Shown: positions 1 through 7,580 of the stretch, in pieces
Layout: every line of letters begins with the position of its first letter
How positions within the stretch are numbered: position 1 is the stretch's first letter
DNA from: an uncultured Alphaproteobacteria bacterium
Lineage (GTDB): Bacteria; Pseudomonadota; Alphaproteobacteria; Paracaedibacterales; CAIULA01
Length of the DNA stretch: 14,214 nucleotides
Assembly: GCA_903905285.1 (NCBI GenBank)
Contig: CAIVFQ010000078.1
Coordinates: forward strand, 1 to 14,214
Direction: 5' to 3'
Translations under genes and position numbers: made by a program
The notes under the pieces: model-generated
Database searches by the model: none
What the model saw: the letters and a program-made list of their open reading frames with translations, nothing else
What the model was told of the DNA's origin: nothing

Positions 1-134
1 CTTTTGATTAAAATAATAACGACCACATTGTAAGTATTATTTTACAATACTCAAGGGAGTTTTTTAAGAAAATATTTTTATTACAGTAAATTCTTTTTAA
101 ATCAATAGGGGGATGCAATCCCGCGTCTTCCTGT
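1..134. other. AT-rich non-coding stretch at left edge
   Basis: I see no coding region here in any frame. There is an AT-rich hairpin with a 7-bp stem (27-33 with 42-48, ATTGTAA/TTACAAT, 8-nt loop) but no T-run next to it, so it is not a convincing terminator. A second small stem (110-114 with 118-122, GGGAT/ATCCC) marks the step into the GC-richer repeat region. The neighbouring gene on the left, if any, lies outside the window. Confidence 0.4.
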
Positions 135-167
135 CACCCTCGCGCAGGTGGGGGGCCAGAAATACAA

Positions 168-219
168 CTGGATTCCTGCCTTCGCAGGAATGACAAAGGG
201 GGGCACGGGAATGACAAAG
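168..219. repeat. Dispersed palindromic repeat element, one full copy plus a partial copy
   Basis: The core is a perfect 8-bp inverted repeat, ATTCCTGC (172-179) and GCAGGAAT (184-191), around a CTTC loop. It is preceded by CTGG and followed by GACAAAG. The segment GGAATGACAAAG occurs at 188-199 and again at 208-219, so a second truncated copy follows directly. Elements of the form CTGGATTCCTGC...GCAGGAATGACA are scattered through many proteobacterial genomes; translated, they give the familiar LRRQESS-like string. It lies in a GC-richer patch (about 120-235) downstream of rpsU. No transposase is present, so it is a non-autonomous intergenic repeat. Confidence 0.65.
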
Positions 220-247
220 AGTATGCAGCTGTCTGATGGCTATGCAT

Positions 248-281
248 AAAAAAAGCCCGCTGAATCAGCAGGCTTTTTGTT
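248..281 (-). terminator. Rho-independent terminator of rpsU (probably bidirectional)
   Basis: The hairpin pairs AAAAAGCC (250-257) with GGCTTTTT (271-278), has one C/A mismatch, then GCTG (259-262) with CAGC (266-269), and a 3-nt loop. On the minus strand the 3' side ends in a run of seven T (A-run 248-254 on the plus strand), about 35 nt past the rpsU stop codon. The plus strand also has a T-run, so it could work in both directions. Confidence 0.8.
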
Positions 282-314
282 TTCCTTGGTGTTCGGTGGA
301 TGAAGAAAAAGCTA

Positions 315-518
315 CTAGTAGCCTTCTCTCTCAAAGCGCTTGCGCATCAACTTACGATGACGACGGGTTGCCTCTGACTTCTCGCGCGCGCGGCGCTCTG
401 AAGGTTTTTCAAAATGCCGACGCAGCTTCATCTCTCGATAAATTCCTTCCCGTTGCATTCTTTTTTTTAATACACGGGATGCCTGGTCGACATTGTTATC
501 ACGAACGATAACTTCCAC
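315..518 (-). CDS. rpsU: Small ribosomal subunit protein bS21
   Basis: bS21 is a small basic protein of the 30S subunit that helps mRNA recognition during initiation. The 67-residue product matches the family along its whole length: N-terminal [12 protein letters not shown], a basic central segment with [17 protein letters not shown], and a very basic C-terminal tail rich in Arg and Lys. The start is GTG (516-518), supported by an AGGAAGGAG-like Shine-Dalgarno on the minus strand at about 530-538. It is transcribed alone, with a candidate extended -10 upstream and a strong hairpin terminator downstream. Its length is normal and nothing is odd apart from the GTG start. Confidence 0.97.
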   Translation of the reverse strand: MEVIVRDNNVDQASRVLKKRMQREGIYREMKLRRHFEKPSERRAREKSEATRRHRKLMRKRFEREGY

Positions 519-558
519 TGAAAACTCAACTCCTTCCTAAAATTTGTATTTATGTTTT

Positions 559-567
559 TTTATACCA
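559..567 (-). promoter_or_regulatory. Candidate extended -10 promoter for rpsU
   Basis: On the minus strand the sequence reads TGG-TATAAA (TG at 566-567, -10 hexamer at 559-564), 41 nt upstream of the GTG start. The match at -35 is weak, which is usual with an extended -10. The call rests on sequence resemblance only. Confidence 0.5.
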
Positions 568-587
568 CGCCTCTTAGAAAAATTCTA

Positions 588-616
588 TTGCTTTTAAAAA
601 ATAAATAAAGTAAATA
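588..616 (+). promoter_or_regulatory. Possible promoter for the initiator tRNA
   Basis: TTGCTT (588-593) and TAAATA (611-616) are separated by 17 nt, and the predicted start would fall about 10 nt upstream of the mature tRNA end. The region is very AT-rich, so chance matches are likely. Confidence 0.3.
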
Positions 617-633
617 TGTCTCAATACTCTTGA

Positions 634-710
<77 letters not shown>

Positions 711-814
711 AATTTTTCCCTATGACAGCAACGAGCAATCGTGATTGTCTTCCTCTTTTATGACCTTTTTAGAGTAAGTTAGTAAACTAACAACCGATTT
801 GGGGCAAAACGATT

Positions 815-970
815 ATGTTACATTATGTAATTATCTTTTTCATATTAGCTGTAGTTTCATCATTTTTAGGCTTTGGAAATCTTGCTGGAACCTTTTCGCA
901 AATAGCCAAGATTCTAGCGGTTATTTTCCTTGGCCTTCTAATCTTGAGCTTAATCGGGCATTTGATATAA
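815..970 (+). CDS. DUF1328 (UPF0391, YtjA-like) small membrane protein
   Basis: A 51-residue, almost wholly hydrophobic protein. It starts MLHYVIIFFILAVVSSFLGF, has a short central turn (GNLAGTFSQ), then a second hydrophobic segment ending AKILAVIFLGLLILSLIG. Two transmembrane helices separated by a small polar turn containing GxAG, followed by AKIL, are the DUF1328/UPF0391 pattern, whose members are 50-60 residues long and of unknown function. The ATG at 815 has GGGG at 801-804 as a possible weak Shine-Dalgarno. The stop codon abuts the AGGAGG that serves pgpA, so the two genes are probably co-transcribed. Confidence 0.85.
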   Translation: MLHYVIIFFILAVVSSFLGFGNLAGTFSQIAKILAVIFLGLLILSLIGHLI

Positions 971-992
971 AGGAGGTTTCTTCTAAAAGTAG

Positions 993-1487
993 ATGACTCA
1001 AATTTCCCTTTTTATTGCCTCCTTCGCAGGGGCGGGTTTTTTCCCTAAAGCACCAGGCACAGCTGGGACTGTGGCAGGGTTGCTATTTTTTCTGTTTTTT
1101 GTAAAATTAGACACCAGCGCCAATGCCTTATGGCTGGGGTTGGGATTGTTGTTTATTGTTGGTTGGATGGTCAGTCACCATCTTTTGAAGCAATCGAATT
1201 TCAAAGATTGTGATCCAAGCTATATCGTTATTGACGAAGTTGCCGGTATTTGGCTGACAATTTTGTTGGTGCAGCTTTTTTACCAACCGACTTGGTTGTT
1301 GTATGGTTCTTGTTTTCTGGCTTTTCGGTTTTTTGATATCGTTAAGCCATGGCCGATTGGATGGCTAGACCACCGATTGTCACAAAATTTTTCAACAGCC
1401 TCTTTCGGCATTATGATCGACGACATCGCTGCAGGCTTGGTCTCAGCGCTGATTATTATTGATTTTTATAAAATCCTAGGTCAGTAA
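993..1487 (+). CDS. pgpA: Phosphatidylglycerophosphatase A
   Basis: This inner-membrane lipid phosphatase removes the phosphate from phosphatidylglycerophosphate to give phosphatidylglycerol. The 164-residue product has all the family signatures: GFFPKAPGTAGT (residues 15-26), VIDEVAG (79-85), RFFDIVKPWPIGWLD (112-126) and GIMIDDIAAG (139-148). The acidic residues in the DEVAG and DDIAAG motifs are the expected metal and catalytic ligands. Hydrophobic segments lie near residues 27-37, 45-61, 85-111 and 145-157. A TAG directly precedes the ATG, which fixes the earliest start. The clear AGGAGG (971-976) is about 16 nt upstream, an unusually long spacing. acpP and fabF follow, giving a lipid-synthesis group. 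Confidence 0.96.
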   Translation: MTQISLFIASFAGAGFFPKAPGTAGTVAGLLFFLFFVKLDTSANALWLGLGLLFIVGWMVSHHLLKQSNFKDCDPSYIVIDEVAGIWLTILLVQLFYQPTWLLYGSCFLAFRFFDIVKPWPIGWLDHRLSQNFSTASFGIMIDDIAAGLVSALIIIDFYKILGQ

Positions 1488-1511
1488 AAGATATTTTTTT
1501 AATGATCGTTC

Positions 1512-1539
1512 TTGAGTTTTATAAAAAATCTGCTATGTA
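1512..1539 (+). promoter_or_regulatory. Possible promoter for acpP
   Basis: TTGAGT (1512-1517) is followed after 16 nt by TATGTA (1534-1539), with TGC before the hexamer giving an extended -10 look. It lies about 50 nt upstream of the acpP start, in the gap after pgpA. An internal promoter here would allow strong separate expression of acyl carrier protein. The evidence is the sequence match only. Confidence 0.35.
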
Positions 1540-1586
1540 TTCTGTTATGTATGATGAAAAGTTTTAACCTACTTAAAGGAAAAGTC

Positions 1587-1829
1587 ATGAGTGATATAGC
1601 TCAACGTGTTAAGAAAATTGTAACGGATCATTTGGGCGTTGATGAAGTAAAAGTCGTCGAGAATGCGCGCTTTGTCGATGATTTAGGTGCCGACAGTTTG
1701 GACCAAGTTGAACTTGTTATGAAGTTCGAAGATGAATTCGGTTGCGAGATTCCTGATGATGCTGCTGAAAAATTGACCACTATTCAATCAGCTATTTCTT
1801 ACATAGAAGCCCAATCGGCACACGCTTAA
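1587..1829 (+). CDS. acpP: Acyl carrier protein
   Basis: ACP carries growing acyl chains on a 4'-phosphopantetheine arm for fatty-acid and lipid synthesis in the cytoplasm. From the ATG at 1587 the protein is 80 residues, the usual length. The attachment site is in the [11 protein letters not shown] motif with Ser37, flanked by the acidic helix II and [16 protein letters not shown]. The reading frame opens further upstream (from about 1512), but that extension has no family similarity, while AAAGGA (1575-1580) sits correctly before the 1587 ATG. fabF follows after 14 nt. Confidence 0.97.
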   Translation: MSDIAQRVKKIVTDHLGVDEVKVVENARFVDDLGADSLDQVELVMKFEDEFGCEIPDDAAEKLTTIQSAISYIEAQSAHA

Positions 1830-1843
1830 AGGTTTTTATCAAT

Positions 1844-3103
1844 ATGCGGCGAGTCGTTATTACAGGTCTAGGAGCCGTTAGCCCTTTGGCAAACGGTGCC
1901 GGGGCGACATGGAAGCGCCTGATTCGTTCTGAGTCAGGTTTGAGAACCATCACGGGTTTTGATATCAGTGATTTGCCGGCCCATGTGGCCGGACAGGTTC
2001 CTTGCGACCCCGCTGTTGAAAATTATTTCAATGTTGACGACTATGTGTCTTCAAAAGACCAACGCAAAATGGACAGGTTTATTGTCTATGGTATTGCGGC
2101 CGCAGCTCAGGCGATTCAAGATGCTGGTTGGCATCCTTCAGACGAAGAGGAAAAAGAACGCACGGGCGTTATTATTGGATCAGGCATTGGCGGGCTGTCG
2201 CAAATTTACGACACGTCTTTAACCTTGAACACTCAAGGCACACGACGCGTGAGTCCCTTTTTCATTCCGGCTTCTTTGATCAACCTTGTCTCCGGTCATG
2301 TATCGATTCAACATGGTTTTAAAGGACCCAATCACGCCGTGGTTACTGCCTGTGCGACGGGTGCCCATGCGATTGGTGACGCCGCACGCTTTATTCAATT
2401 TGGTGATGCAGATGTTATGGTTGCCGGTGGTACTGAAGCCGCTGTTTGCCGAATCGGCCTTGCTGGGTTTGCAGCGGCGCGGGCTTTATCAACGAATTTT
2501 AATGACAACCCGAAAGCAGCATCGCGCCCCTGGGACCGCGACCGTGATGGATTCGTAATGGGCGAGGGCTCTGCCATTTTGGTATTAGAAGAATATGAAC
2601 ATGCTAAAAAACGGGGCGCTAAAATCTATGCCGAAGTTGTTGGCTATGGCTTGTCAGGCGATGCCTATCATATAACAGCCCCGGCTGAGGATGGTGATGG
2701 AGCTTTCCGTGCCATGCGTCAGGCGTTGCGCAATGCGAAATTGAATCCAGAAGATATCGATTATATTAATGCCCACGGCACATCGACACCGTTAGGGGAT
2801 GTGGTTGAGGTGCGTGCCTTGAAGCGTCTGTTTGGTGAGCATGCTAAAAAGCTGGCGGTTTCTTCAACCAAGTCTTCAATTGGTCACCTTTTAGGGGCAG
2901 CAGGCAGTATAGAGGCGTTGTTCTGTGCACTTGCGTTACGTGACGGCGTTATGCCTCCCACCTTGAACCTTGATAATCCATCGGAAGAATGTGATTTAAA
3001 CTTTATTCCCCATCAGGCTCAAGAACGGCCGTTAAAGATAGTGATGTCAAATTCCTTTGGCTTTGGCGGGACGAATGCCTGCTTGATCTTAAGACAGGTT
3101 TAG
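1844..3103 (+). CDS. fabF: 3-oxoacyl-ACP synthase II (KAS II)
   Basis: FabF condenses malonyl-ACP with acyl-ACP in fatty-acid chain elongation. The 419-residue product is full length and has the Cys-His-His triad: Cys170 in VVTACATGAHAIG, His311 in INAHGTSTPLGD, and His348 in SSTKSSIGHLLGAAGS, with the conserved Lys343. The C-terminal SNSFGFGGTNACLIL is also typical. It starts at ATG 1844 with AAAGG overlapping the end of acpP, so the two are translated from one message. No fabD or fabG lies upstream as in many bacteria; pgpA takes that place here. Confidence 0.97.
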   Translation: MRRVVITGLGAVSPLANGAGATWKRLIRSESGLRTITGFDISDLPAHVAGQVPCDPAVENYFNVDDYVSSKDQRKMDRFIVYGIAAAAQAIQDAGWHPSDEEEKERTGVIIGSGIGGLSQIYDTSLTLNTQGTRRVSPFFIPASLINLVSGHVSIQHGFKGPNHAVVTACATGAHAIGDAARFIQFGDADVMVAGGTEAAVCRIGLAGFAAARALSTNFNDNPKAASRPWDRDRDGFVMGEGSAILVLEEYEHAKKRGAKIYAEVVGYGLSGDAYHITAPAEDGDGAFRAMRQALRNAKLNPEDIDYINAHGTSTPLGDVVEVRALKRLFGEHAKKLAVSSTKSSIGHLLGAAGSIEALFCALALRDGVMPPTLNLDNPSEECDLNFIPHQAQERPLKIVMSNSFGFGGTNACLILRQV

Positions 3104-3184
3104 TTTTTTCCTCTTTTAGTTAACCATTTATTAATCAGTATAGGTGTAGAATCTATAGAGTTTTGTCTTGTGTAGATTTTGTGT

Positions 3185-4309
3185 ATGACTATCAATCAGT
3201 TTTTTTTATCAAGTCTTTCTGCTTTTTTGTTGTTTTTTAATACAGCCAGTTTTGGCGCCTCTTCATCGGGTGAAGAGATAGTTGCGGCATCGGCTTCGGC
3301 TTTAGTTTCATCCTCCTCCTCTTCGGTTCCAGCTTCAGGGTCTGTTGAGCTTCGCTTCAATAAACCTTTCACGCTTGACCTTCTAAGTAAGTTGCCAGCT
3401 GGATTAGCTTCCGTTCTAAAGGATGATTTGTCGGGCGGGCGGCTTATGGTTTTTTTAGATTTCGATGATATGCTTGCGCAGCGGGAATTTGACATTGGGA
3501 GGGGATTCCACTTTAAGTATTTATCGTCCCCTGAAATTAACAGACAGTTATCACCCTTTACAGCCTCAATTATTAAGGAAAGAACGGGGGGTGATGTTCC
3601 CAGGACAAAGTTTGCCAATGATGCTATCGCATATACATTTAAGACATATTTTGCCGACAAAGCGTTGTCTTATCGTTACCCAGAAGAAGTCCCTTTCAAA
3701 GAAGGTGTCCTTGAAGTCTTGCAAAAGATGGGCGCTGTTATAAAAATATGTTCAGGCCTGCCTTTGGTGGGTGCAAAGAAGACTGCCTTTGTTGAGTCCT
3801 TGGGGCTGACAGCTGCTGATTACATTTATGCCGGCAACAAAGCGCAAGGAATTTCACAGTTTATTGCTGCCGACTATGCAGCGCAAAAACAGGCAGGTGG
3901 TGAAGTCAACCAAACATATGTGGCGGTGCTGATGGATAATCTTGGGGGACCTGCCCAAAGTCACCAATCATCGGCGATAGACAAGTTTATTCCTCAGATG
4001 GTTGCAGCTGCTGCGTTATTACCCGCAGGAGTTCGTGTGGTGCCTCTTCCTATTCACAGTACTCGATTTGATGCCGAACTTAACCGCGATAAAGAGCAAA
4101 TTGCCCAAGAGATTGACTGGGCAATGCAACTTCTTAGAGAGCAGGTTCAAAAGGAACAAGAAGAAGCAGCGGCAAAAGCAGCTCAACTTAGAGAGCAGGC
4201 TCAAAAGGAACAAGAAGAAGCAGCGGCAAAATCAGGCCAATCTTTGGTTGGGCTTAAAGTCGACAACAAAGAAGGTGGTAGCAAACCTGGTATTGTTGAG
4301 CCGATTTAA
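3185..4309 (+). CDS. Exported HAD-like protein, DUF2608 family
   Basis: I read this 374-residue protein as a secreted HAD-superfamily-like protein of the DUF2608 type, known from intracellular bacteria; its substrate is unknown. Residues 1-24 form a signal peptide (hydrophobic [11 protein letters not shown], likely cut after ASFGA). A Ser/Ala-rich linker follows (25-53). The HAD pattern is visible: VFLDFDDML (nucleophile D92, D94), a motif-II-like IKICSGLP with S190, and a motif-IV-like VLMDN with D251. The C-terminus (317-352) holds two copies of an 18-residue Glu/Gln/Ala/Lys repeat, likely helical or coiled-coil. A TTG two codons earlier is an alternative start. I chose the ATG because the signal peptide fits; no clear Shine-Dalgarno is seen for either. 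The stop codon overlaps the gltX stop on the other strand. Confidence 0.7.
   Translation: MTINQFFLSSLSAFLLFFNTASFGASSSGEEIVAASASALVSSSSSSVPASGSVELRFNKPFTLDLLSKLPAGLASVLKDDLSGGRLMVFLDFDDMLAQREFDIGRGFHFKYLSSPEINRQLSPFTASIIKERTGGDVPRTKFANDAIAYTFKTYFADKALSYRYPEEVPFKEGVLEVLQKMGAVIKICSGLPLVGAKKTAFVESLGLTAADYIYAGNKAQGISQFIAADYAAQKQAGGEVNQTYVAVLMDNLGGPAQSHQSSAIDKFIPQMVAAAALLPAGVRVVPLPIHSTRFDAELNRDKEQIAQEIDWAMQLLREQVQKEQEEAAAKAAQLREQAQKEQEEAAAKSGQSLVGLKVDNKEGGSKPGIVEPI
4133..4240 (+). repeat. 54-bp in-frame tandem duplication, two copies
   Basis: Copies at 4133-4186 and 4187-4240 differ at only 4 of 54 positions by my alignment. Each encodes an 18-residue unit of the form [18 protein letters not shown] (x = V/A, then AA/SG). 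The high identity suggests a recent duplication. The charged, helix-favouring unit lies near the C-terminus of the exported HAD-like protein. Confidence 0.9.
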
Positions 4310-5691
4310 AAGGCCTTTAATCGCTGTAAAGATTCGTCTTTGCCAAGAATTGCGATGACCTCAAACAGACTGGGCGACACGGTTCGCCCCGTTAGGGAAA
4401 CCCGCAAGGCCTGTGCTAAATCGCCCAATTTGATGCCCAAGTCAGTGGCAGCTGAACGAATAGTCTGTTCGATCGTTTCAGGTATGAAACTTTCTAAGGT
4501 TTCGAATTTTTCAACAAGGTGCTGAATATATTTCAAGGTTTCAGGTGTTTGCAAGGCTTTGGCTTTGTCATCGAACGGTTGCACCTTGAAATAAAACAGG
4601 CAGCTGTCAGTCAATTCAATAAGGGTTTTTGCCCGTTCTTTTAACCCAGGCATTCCTTGAATCAGGCGTTGTTCTGACTCTGCATCCAAAGCATAACCTT
4701 TTTCTTTTAATAACGGTTCAATCAAACCAACCAAACGCTGATCATCACTGTTCTTTAAATAATGTGCATTCAGGTGGGTTAATTTTACAATATCAAACCG
4801 TGCGGGTGATCGGCCAATGGCCGGCAGGTTAAACCAGTCTATGGCCTGTTCGGTGCTGATAATTTCTTCATCACCATGACTCCACCCCAGGCGCAGCAAA
4901 TAATTGCGCATGGCTTCGGGCAGAAAGCCCATATCCCGGTAATGTTCCGCCCCTAAGGCTCCGTGACGTTTTGACAGCTTTGCACCATCAGGTCCATGAA
5001 TTAAGGGAATATGCGCAAATTCTGGCACGGCCCAACCGCACGCCTGGTATAAATGCCATTGACGAAACGCATTGGTTAAATGATCGTCGCCGCGAATAAT
5101 GTGGGTAATGCCCATGTCATGATCATCAACAACAACCGACAACATGTATGTTGGGGTGCCATCGGCCCGTAACAAAACCATGTCATCCAGTTGGCTGTTA
5201 TCTAATTTTACCACTCCCTGGACATGATCTTGAATAATTGTTTCCCCTGTTAAGGGGGCCTTAAAACGAATAACGGGAGAAATACCAGCTGGCGCCTCTT
5301 TCGGATCACGATCACGCCATCGTCCATCGTAACGGGGGGGTAAACTTTTGGCCTTGGCCTCTTCACGCATTAGGTCAAGTTCTTCAGGGCTGCAATAGCA
5401 ATGATACGCTTTACCTTCGGCCAGTAATTGCCGGGCAACCTGGGCATGGCGGGACGCCCTTTCAAACTGAAAAACTGGTTCTTCGTCGCCGTTTAAGCCC
5501 AACCAGTCCAGACTTTCAAGAATGGCCTGAACAGCCTCAGGCGTTGATCGCGCACGGTCAGTATCTTCAATGCGTAATAAAAACTTCCCTTGATGATGGC
5601 GTGCAAACAACCAATTAAACAAAGCTGTGCGCACACCACCAATATGCAAATATCCAGTAGGGGAAGGGGCAAATCGAACAACAACTGACAT
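4306..5691 (-). CDS. gltX: Glutamyl-tRNA synthetase
   Basis: A class I synthetase charging tRNA-Glu (and, in bacteria lacking GlnRS, tRNA-Gln for later amidation). The 461-residue product has the ATP-binding HIGH-type motif [11 protein letters not shown] (10-19), [10 protein letters not shown] (40-49), and the KMSKS-type [10 protein letters not shown] (236-245). C98 and C100 (YCYC-like CYC) are present, but the partner cysteines of the E. coli zinc site are replaced in [10 protein letters not shown] (121-130). Alphaproteobacteria commonly carry two gltX paralogues, and this could be either. It starts at ATG 5691 with only a weak Shine-Dalgarno, 64 bp downstream of dsbD on the same strand. Its TAA overlaps the stop of the convergent DUF2608 gene in one TTAA (4306-4309). 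Confidence 0.96.
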   Translation of the reverse strand: MSVVVRFAPSPTGYLHIGGVRTALFNWLFARHHQGKFLLRIEDTDRARSTPEAVQAILESLDWLGLNGDEEPVFQFERASRHAQVARQLLAEGKAYHCYCSPEELDLMREEAKAKSLPPRYDGRWRDRDPKEAPAGISPVIRFKAPLTGETIIQDHVQGVVKLDNSQLDDMVLLRADGTPTYMLSVVVDDHDMGITHIIRGDDHLTNAFRQWHLYQACGWAVPEFAHIPLIHGPDGAKLSKRHGALGAEHYRDMGFLPEAMRNYLLRLGWSHGDEEIISTEQAIDWFNLPAIGRSPARFDIVKLTHLNAHYLKNSDDQRLVGLIEPLLKEKGYALDAESEQRLIQGMPGLKERAKTLIELTDSCLFYFKVQPFDDKAKALQTPETLKYIQHLVEKFETLESFIPETIEQTIRSAATDLGIKLGDLAQALRVSLTGRTVSPSLFEVIAILGKDESLQRLKAF

Positions 5692-5755
5692 AAACGATTC
5701 TAAATTTTAAGGGCTAAGAACCCGATAATAACGATTTTCAACCCTTTTGCCTAAA

Positions 5756-7507
5756 TTATTTATCTAACGTCTCTAAGGCCTTAAGTAAAATATCAGTGGT
5801 TAGTAACGCTGGCAACAGAATGGGTTTTTTGTTTTTCCCATACAGAACATACAAGGGGATGCTGTTGCGGCCGTATTCAGCCAGGGCCTGGGTGATCGCC
5901 GGGTCATGCTGTGTCCAATCAGCGCGTAAAGCAATGACACCATGTTTCTTAATGGCCTTTGCGATGCTGGGTTGTTCAAGCGTTGTTTTCTTATTCACCT
6001 GGCACGTCAAACACCACGTTGCTGTAAAATCAATCAACACAAGTTTGTTTTTGTTAAGGGCTTGGTTTAAAGTTTCAGCGCTGTAAGGTTGCCAGTCGAC
6101 CTTAATTTGCGAGGGTGCTGAGGGGTTGACCGTCATCACCATTCCAGCCACGGAACCGCCAATGAATGCACCGCCTATGAGCCGCGAAATCAACCGCACG
6201 CTTAATGACCGGTAAGGAACTGACCATCGTCCCCATATCCATGTCCCCACGCTTATGACTAATAACGTTCCGGCAACGGCCAATAAACTGTCCAGGCCTT
6301 TTTGGTGGCCAATAATCCACAATAACCACAAGACAGTTGCCGCCAGAGTAAATCCAAGTCCATGTTTTAGACTTTCCATCCACGCCCCTGGTTTTGGCAA
6401 AAGGCGGGCAAGGGATGGCCACAGACAAATCAACAAAAAGGGCAGGGCCATACCAAACCCTAGACCACTGAAAATGACCAAGGCTATTTGCCATGAATGG
6501 GTCAAGGCAAAACCTAAGGCCGTGCCCATAAAAGGGGCCGTACAGGGCGAAGCCACGACACAGGCCAAAACGCCATTAGCAAAGGTGGCTAATAAACTGT
6601 GATGATAGGTTGATTGTAAGCGGGTAAAAACCAACCCCATTTCAAATACGCCCCACAGGCTTAAGGCCATAATCCAAAATAAACAGGCTAAGCATGCCAC
6701 GAATAAAGACGATTGCAATTGGAATCCCCAGCCCAATTCTTGACCGCCAGCCCTTAAGGCAATTAAAATTCCCGCTAAGCTTAAGAAACTAATCATGACA
6801 CCAGCCGTAAAGGCCCAACCATGGGATTTCAAGGAACTGTTGTTTTGTTGCGGTTTTAAAAGGTCAAGAACCTTCAACGACAGAACAGGCAACACGCATG
6901 GCATCAGGTTCAATAAAATGCCCCCCAAAAAGGCCAGCATAAGGGCCAAAAACCAGTCATCGTTAGGATTGATATCAGGGTCTTGATTGGCTATTTTCTC
7001 TAGCCAAATGTTCAATTCCTCAGGCGTTGTTAAAGAATGGGGGTTGTTTAAATCAAGGCTTAAGATGGCTGAGTCGGGCTTGCAAACGTCTTGACAAGCA
7101 ACCCAAGACACATCGGCTTTAAGGATAGAATCGGCGCGGGAAAACGGCTTTTCCAGAACCATTTTTGCTAACATCCAAAAGTTTTGTTCATACACAGAAC
7201 TGACAAGTGAATCATGTTCTTTTTGGATTGATGGTGGCCAGACCGCCTGTATCAGCTTTAGGCCAGTTGGCAGCGTCCAATCAATGCTGATCGGCTGTCC
7301 CATTTTGGTGGTATCAGGCGCATACACATGCCAACCTAGCTCCAGGGTAAATTTTAAGGCTACCCAGAATGGTTTTCCTACCGTTGGCTTAGCCGTTGAT
7401 GTTGCCAAATCAACCTTTACAGGAGACGCGTCAGACAGGCTGTTCGCGCCGGGGCTAAGCAGGGACAGGACGATTAGGAAAACGAAAATAAGCGTTTGTT
7501 TTTTCAT
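5756..7507 (-). CDS. dsbD: Thiol:disulfide interchange protein DsbD (ScsB-like)
   Basis: DsbD moves reducing power from cytoplasmic thioredoxin across the inner membrane to periplasmic thiol proteins. The 583-residue product has the three-domain layout: signal peptide (1-23); periplasmic DsbD-N-like domain (about 30-150) with the redox pair C138/C142 in VACQDVC; a multi-span CcdA-like membrane domain (about 185-460) with paired cysteines C204 (LMPCVLPVLS) and C322 (ASPCTAPFMG); and a C-terminal periplasmic thioredoxin domain with WCLTCQ (C499, C502) and cis-Pro P551. All six key cysteines are present, so it should be active. Length is near that of E. coli DsbD (565). The start ATG is preceded very closely by AAGGG. 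It is divergent from the amino acid permease and leads into gltX. ScsB is the main alternative name. Confidence 0.92.
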   Translation of the reverse strand: MKKQTLIFVFLIVLSLLSPGANSLSDASPVKVDLATSTAKPTVGKPFWVALKFTLELGWHVYAPDTTKMGQPISIDWTLPTGLKLIQAVWPPSIQKEHDSLVSSVYEQNFWMLAKMVLEKPFSRADSILKADVSWVACQDVCKPDSAILSLDLNNPHSLTTPEELNIWLEKIANQDPDINPNDDWFLALMLAFLGGILLNLMPCVLPVLSLKVLDLLKPQQNNSSLKSHGWAFTAGVMISFLSLAGILIALRAGGQELGWGFQLQSSLFVACLACLFWIMALSLWGVFEMGLVFTRLQSTYHHSLLATFANGVLACVVASPCTAPFMGTALGFALTHSWQIALVIFSGLGFGMALPFLLICLWPSLARLLPKPGAWMESLKHGLGFTLAATVLWLLWIIGHQKGLDSLLAVAGTLLVISVGTWIWGRWSVPYRSLSVRLISRLIGGAFIGGSVAGMVMTVNPSAPSQIKVDWQPYSAETLNQALNKNKLVLIDFTATWCLTCQVNKKTTLEQPSIAKAIKKHGVIALRADWTQHDPAITQALAEYGRNSIPLYVLYGKNKKPILLPALLTTDILLKALETLDK

Positions 7508-7580
7508 AACCCTTGTGGCACGTTCAAAATTAGGTGCTACCAGCTTAACTCTTTGTTATCTAAATTTTAAGTGAATTTTT

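Noticed and set aside
134..334. 66-codon minus-strand open frame over the repeat and rpsU terminator
   Set aside because: It contains the translated dispersed repeat (LRRQESS) and runs through the terminator hairpin into rpsU; no ribosome site and no family resemblance.
799..996. 65-codon plus-strand frame overlapping the DUF1328 gene
   Set aside because: The other frame gives a clean DUF1328 match with two hydrophobic helices; this one shows no family features and runs into pgpA.
3196..3660. 154-codon minus-strand open frame inside the DUF2608 gene
   Set aside because: It is antisense to a coding region with a signal peptide and domain motifs; its acidic and basic runs are the mirror of the Ser/Ala linker.
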